Shown here one piece after another: positions 31,581-31,780 of a stretch of DNA of 31,780 bases. Both the position numbers and the translations under genes were made by a program. The first letter of the stretch is position 1. Each line of letters opens with the position of its first letter. The stretch lies in contig BQJH01000002.1 in NCBI GenBank assembly GCA_021604605.1, forward strand, positions 1 through 31,780, given 5' to 3'. Source of the stretch: Hyphococcus sp. GTDB lineage: Bacteria > Pseudomonadota > Alphaproteobacteria > Caulobacterales > Parvularculaceae. The notes beneath the pieces were generated by a model that saw nothing but the letters and a program-made list of their open reading frames with translations, was not told where the DNA came from and did no database searches.

Positions 31581-31780
31581 GCGCAATATTACAATACATT
31601 CGCGCGCCCGCTAGCATATTCAGTTCCATCCCGCTGCCAAAAAGGTCGCGCCCTCGTGATGTTGAGCGGATACAAGGCCTTAGGTCAACCGGCAAGCCCT
31701 TCACCGGGCGTTGGCCATCAAGATTTGCGGTCAGATGTTACAAAGAACGCACAAACAAAGGCCTGAACATAAAGCTTTTT

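Noticed and set aside
1..31780. CRISPR arrays, insertion sequences, prophage, rRNA
   Set aside because: No regularly spaced direct repeats, transposase, integrase or phage structural gene, and no rRNA-like sequence was seen.

Overview
This window looks like chromosomal DNA of an alphaproteobacterium, probably from a stalked or budding, aquatic-type lineage related to Caulobacterales, Hyphomonadales or Parvularculales. The clues are a thioredoxin/TPR protein with an intact WCGPC site next to a Lon-substrate-binding protein and a Trm112-like protein, a UbiH-type hydroxylase, an ammonium-transporter family gene next to ftsK, and above all a Caulobacter-type bacterial ceramide (sphingolipid) gene cluster. 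The placement comes from gene content only; the genus cannot be read from this sequence. I see no rRNA, insertion sequence, transposase, phage gene or CRISPR array. There is one tRNA.

Layout. 1-784 is the C-terminal part of dnaJ. 785-6796 is an accessory-looking stretch: a GSU2403-type nucleotidyltransferase behind two matching hairpin-like inverted repeats, a small secreted acidic cysteine protein, an unknown membrane protein, an MFS exporter, a VOC-domain lipoprotein divergent from a PadR regulator, a DUF3088 protein and a GNAT. 6836-13876 is mostly core: dapB, a secreted or anchored retropepsin-like protease, a ubiH-like gene with a small AT-rich membrane protein behind it, an atypical Amt-family transporter and ftsK. 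13889-16846 holds a tight two-gene operon (LuxI/FeeM-like acyltransferase plus a heme-oxygenase-like diiron oxidase) divergent from a membrane histidine-kinase-like protein. 16929-19614 is a core block: tRNA-Gly(GCC), a ProX/YbaK deacylase, a CnoX-like protein, a LON-domain protein and a Trm112-like protein. 19670-22774 contains a GNAT/FemAB-like protein translationally coupled to a JmjC/cupin-8 oxygenase, then a convergent membrane-SRPBCC protein. amn (AMP nucleosidase) follows.

The right end, 24462-31495, all on the minus strand, is the ceramide locus. In transcription order it runs: fatty-acyl-AMP ligase/acyl-ACP synthetase, CerR-like reductase, dedicated acyl carrier protein, serine palmitoyltransferase, a secreted DUF2141 protein, a GNAT-fold ceramide synthase (bCerS-type) and a DUF2785 lipoprotein. 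Together these can activate a fatty acid, load it on the ACP, condense it with serine, reduce the 3-oxo group and N-acylate the base. The ceramide-phosphoglycerate head-group genes known from Caulobacter are not in this window.

The two best leads are the diiron oxidase/acyltransferase operon with its neighbouring sensor-like gene, a candidate undescribed small-molecule pathway, and the lipoprotein and DUF2141 accessory proteins built into the ceramide locus.
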